DNA from: an uncultured Collinsella sp.
GTDB taxonomy: Bacteria > Actinomycetota > Coriobacteriia > Coriobacteriales > Coriobacteriaceae
Assembly: GCA_900549555.1 (NCBI GenBank)
Contig: UROO01000093.1
Span: forward strand, 1 to 7,311
Length of the DNA stretch: 7,311 nt
Direction of reading: 5' to 3'
The position numbers were made by a program, and so were the translations under genes. Positions 5,258 through 7,311 of the stretch are shown one piece after another. The notes below the pieces were generated by a model. The model was not told the DNA's origin. It saw only the letters and a program-made list of their open reading frames with translations, and did not search any database. The stretch's first letter is position 1. The number at the start of each line of letters is the position of its first letter.

Positions 5258-6583
5258 ATGGCCTTCGAGAGCGTCAACTATCAGTGCCCCGCGTGTGGCG
5301 GTCCCCTTCACTTTGCCAGTGCCGAGCAAAAGCTCGTCTGCGACTACTGCGATTCGCGTTTTGAAGTCGAAGAAGTCGAGGCCCTCTATCGCGAGCGCCA
5401 GGACAAGGCAGATGCCAAAGCCGGTGCCGCAGCCGTGGCTCCCAAACCTGCTGCTGCCGACGACGCCGTGCAGGAGCTGGCCCAAAACGCCGGCTACATC
5501 TGCTCGTCGTGCGGTGCCGAGCTGGTCTCGGACGGCACCGTCGCCGTTACCACCTGCCCATACTGCGGCAACTCCGCCGTAGCACCCGGCCAGCTCTCGG
5601 GCGATTTCTCACCCGACCTGGTGATCCCGTTTAAGCTCGGGCGCGACGACGTCATGGCCGCGCTCAAAGAGCACTACAAGGGCAAGATCCTGCTGCCCAA
5701 GAGCTTTGTCACCGGCAATCACATCGATGAGGTCCAAGGCGTCTACGTGCCGTTTTGGCTCTACGGCGCCCGCGTTGACGGCGAAGTGTACTTTGATGCG
5801 ACCAACGAGACCGTAACCGAGGAATCCGACCGCACCGTCACGACCACCGACCACTACGACGCCTACCGTAAGGGCAATATCTCGTTTGAGCGCGTGCCCG
5901 TCGACGGATCGTCCAAGATGCCCGACGGCCATATGGATGCCATCGAGCCGTTTGACTACGACGCGCTGCGTCCGTTTTCAGTCGCCTATATGCCCGGCTA
6001 CATCGCCAACCGCTATGACGAGGATTGCGAAACCTGCAAGGCGCGTGCCGAGCGCCGCATGGAGGAGAGCACGATCTCGGCCCTGCGCGAGACCGTCGTC
6101 GACGAATATGACGATGCCACGGTCGAAAGCAAGCAGCTCGACTACACCTGGGAAGACAGCAACTACGCCCTGTTCCCCGTGTGGATGCTTTCCACCTCGT
6201 GGAACGGAAAGAGCTATCTGTTTGCCATGAACGGCCAGACCGGTCGCATGGTCGGCGAGCTCCCCTGCTCCAAGCCCAAGCTCGCCATCGCCTCGGTGCT
6301 GTTCTTTGTGATCGGGTTTGTCCTCTCCCAGATTCTCTTTATGGGAGAGAACGCCTTCGATCCGGACTACCTCACCTTCGATGTCGAGGGCATCCTCATC
6401 AACATCGTCGCGCCGATGATCATCGTAATCATCGCGGACGTGCTGCTGGTGGGCCAGCTCAAGACGGCCAACGAGGCCACCCACGCCGATTGCTACTGCG
6501 GCGAGCTCGACCTGACCGAGAAGCACGACACCTTCAGCCACACCGAGACCACCGTTGTCATGAAGGACGACAAGGACGATTAG
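5258..6583 (+). CDS. Membrane protein with tandem TFIIB-type zinc ribbons (YdjG-like layout)
   Basis: A 441-residue protein. Zinc ribbon 1 uses Cys10/Cys13 and Cys28/Cys31; zinc ribbon 2 uses Cys82/Cys85 and Cys100/Cys103. The two are joined by an Ala/Lys-rich charged linker (about 40-80). A large soluble domain follows (about 115-335), with the family-typical VYVPFWLYGARVDGEVYF near its start and FPVWMLSTSWNGKSYLFAMNG near its end. Two predicted transmembrane helices lie at about 342-362 and 379-399, then a short tail with Cys412 and Cys414 and an acidic/basic end. Similar proteins are often annotated as TFIIB-type zinc ribbon or wrongly as PriA-like helicase; no helicase motif is present here. 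The ribosome binding site GAAAGGA (5245-5251) is six bases before the ATG. Its place between a DUF4428 gene and an SPFH gene suggests it anchors a cytoplasmic complex to the membrane. Confidence 0.88.
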   Translation: MAFESVNYQCPACGGPLHFASAEQKLVCDYCDSRFEVEEVEALYRERQDKADAKAGAAAVAPKPAAADDAVQELAQNAGYICSSCGAELVSDGTVAVTTCPYCGNSAVAPGQLSGDFSPDLVIPFKLGRDDVMAALKEHYKGKILLPKSFVTGNHIDEVQGVYVPFWLYGARVDGEVYFDATNETVTEESDRTVTTTDHYDAYRKGNISFERVPVDGSSKMPDGHMDAIEPFDYDALRPFSVAYMPGYIANRYDEDCETCKARAERRMEESTISALRETVVDEYDDATVESKQLDYTWEDSNYALFPVWMLSTSWNGKSYLFAMNGQTGRMVGELPCSKPKLAIASVLFFVIGFVLSQILFMGENAFDPDYLTFDVEGILINIVAPMIIVIIADVLLVGQLKTANEATHADCYCGELDLTEKHDTFSHTETTVVMKDDKDD

Positions 6584-6631
6584 CCATTCTGACCAATACC
6601 ACCCGGCCTTTGACGAGAAAGGAAGATCACC

Positions 6632-7262
6632 ATGGGACTCTTGAAAGCTGGATTGGGTGCTGCCGGCGGCGTCATGGCCGACCAGTGGAAAGAATTTATC
6701 TATTGCGAATCGATGCCCGCCGACGTCTTGGCCTGCAAGGGCAGCAAGCGCACCGGCGGCCGCAGCTCCAACACGCGCGGCGAGGACAACGTCATCTCCA
6801 ACGGCTCGGTCATCGCCGTCAACGACGGCCAGGGCATGCTCGTGGTGCAAAACGGCAAGATCATCGAGGTCGCACTGGAGCCTGGTGAGTTTGTCTTTGA
6901 CACCGGCAGCGAGCCGAGCGTCTTTAGCGGCAACCTGGGCGACTCCATCAAGGAGACGTTCGCCAATATCGGCAGCCGCTTTACCTTTGGCGGCGACGCA
7001 GGCAAGGACCAGCGCGTCTACTTCATCAACACCAAGGAGATCATCGGTAACAAGTACGGCACCGCCTCGCCCGTGCCTTTCCGCGTGGTCGATAACAACA
7101 TTGGCCTGGACGTCGACATCTCCGTTCGCTGCAACGGCGAGTATTCGTACCGCATCACCAACCCACTACTGTTCTACACCAACGTGTGCGGCAACGTGAC
7201 CGATAGCTATACGCGCGACAAGATCGACAGCCAGCTTAAGTCCGAGCTGCTCACCGCCCTGC
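6632..7262 (+). CDS. SPFH/virion-core-like protein, YdjI type (3' end missing)
   Basis: Residues 1-210 of an SPFH-domain protein of the type often labelled virion core protein. After a Gly/Ala-rich amphipathic start (LLKAGLGAAGGVMADQW), which may help membrane association, comes FIYCESMPADVLACKGSKR, then SNGSVIAVNDGQGMLVVQNGKI in two adjoining pieces, typical of the N-terminal part of this family. The conserved VYFINTKEI and VPFRVVD strands follow. Full-length relatives are usually 300 residues or more and many end in zinc ribbons, so at least a third is missing. The ribosome binding site AAAGGA (6618-6623) is eight bases before the ATG, and the gap to the previous gene is 48 bp. SPFH proteins oligomerise on membranes; in Bacillus the related YdjI works with a zinc-ribbon membrane partner in handling membrane stress. 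An open frame continues to a stop at 7309, but those last residues are encoded by adapter and are not real. Confidence 0.87.
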
Positions 7263-7311
7263 CTGTCTCTTATACACATCTGACGCTGCCGACGAACTCT
7301 AGGGTGTAGAT
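7263..7311. other. Untrimmed Nextera adapter, i5 index and P5 start (not genomic)
   Basis: Bases 7263-7281 are exactly the 19-bp Tn5 mosaic end CTGTCTCTTATACACATCT, 7282-7295 (GACGCTGCCGACGA) complete the reverse complement of the Nextera read-1 adapter, 7296-7303 (ACTCTAGG) sit where the i5 index belongs, and 7304-7311 (GTGTAGAT) begin the reverse complement of P5. The index complement, CCTAGAGT, matches what I recall as Nextera S516. Translating this stretch gives SYTHLTLPT, a familiar artefact in protein databases. Genomic sequence therefore ends at 7262. Confidence 0.98.

Noticed and set aside
4457..5485. 342-codon minus-strand open frame antisense to the DUF4428 and zinc-ribbon genes
   Set aside because: It overlaps two well-supported genes, lacks recognisable domains and is the usual by-product of high third-position GC on the opposite strand.
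5978..6850. 290-codon minus-strand open frame
   Set aside because: Antisense to the membrane protein and the start of the SPFH gene, with low-complexity Gly/Ala/Val/Asp composition and no family resemblance.
7263..7281. Tn5 transposon end as evidence of a natural insertion
   Set aside because: The mosaic end is followed by read-1 adapter, an 8-base index and P5 sequence, so it comes from tagmentation library preparation, not a resident transposon.
1..7311. CRISPR array, tRNA, rRNA or prophage genes
   Set aside because: No regularly spaced direct repeats, tRNA-like folds or rRNA-like sequence were seen; the virion-core label of the SPFH gene is a family nickname and no other phage gene is present.

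Overview
The window looks like a 7.3-kb contig from a draft Illumina/Nextera assembly of a GC-rich Gram-positive bacterium. Strong G/C third-codon preference, a Glc-superfamily PTS permease, AGGAGG-like ribosome binding sites and gene content typical of gut Actinobacteria point to Coriobacteriia, most likely Collinsella or a close relative. That assignment is inference from composition and gene style; no rRNA or marker gene is present. Both outermost genes are cut by the contig ends. The last 49 bases (7263-7311) are not genomic: they are Nextera read-1 adapter, an i5 index and the start of P5.

Left part (1-2503), sugar-related. A minus-strand PTS EIIBC permease of the beta-glucoside/Glc type (1-675, 3' end missing) is divergent from a plus-strand alpha/beta-hydrolase with an N-terminal Ig-like domain, resembling EstA-type esterases (1166-2503). 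The 490-bp region between them is AT-rich and carries six exact GTTTAC/GTAAAC hexamers in two clusters, one on each gene's side, plus several palindromes. It reads like a shared control region, probably for a LacI-type or similar dimeric repressor not encoded here. The PTS leader also has a clean stem-loop just upstream of its ribosome binding site.

Middle (2504-4495). A 123-bp nested inverted repeat, with outer arms that include 21 perfectly complementary bases, lies 11 bp after the esterase stop. It resembles a dispersed palindromic element or MITE rather than a simple terminator. Next is a cytoplasmic Sde182/DUF1593 nucleoside-hydrolase-like protein (2767-4278), whose third-position GC rises markedly from 5' to 3'. 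The 217-bp gap after it contains two mutually exclusive hairpins, repeated GAGTGTCCCC units and an operator-like palindrome.

Right part (4496-7262). Three closely spaced plus-strand genes look like one operon: a DUF4428 protein with zinc-binding Cys pairs at both ends (4496-5233), a membrane protein with two zinc ribbons at its N-terminus and two transmembrane helices near its C-terminus (5258-6583), and an SPFH/virion-core-like protein (6632-7262) cut by the contig end. The layout recalls the Bacillus YdjG/YdjI (zinc-ribbon membrane protein plus SPFH protein) membrane-stress module. A membrane-attached SPFH scaffold is the most reasonable inferred role, and this operon is the best candidate here for a poorly described system.
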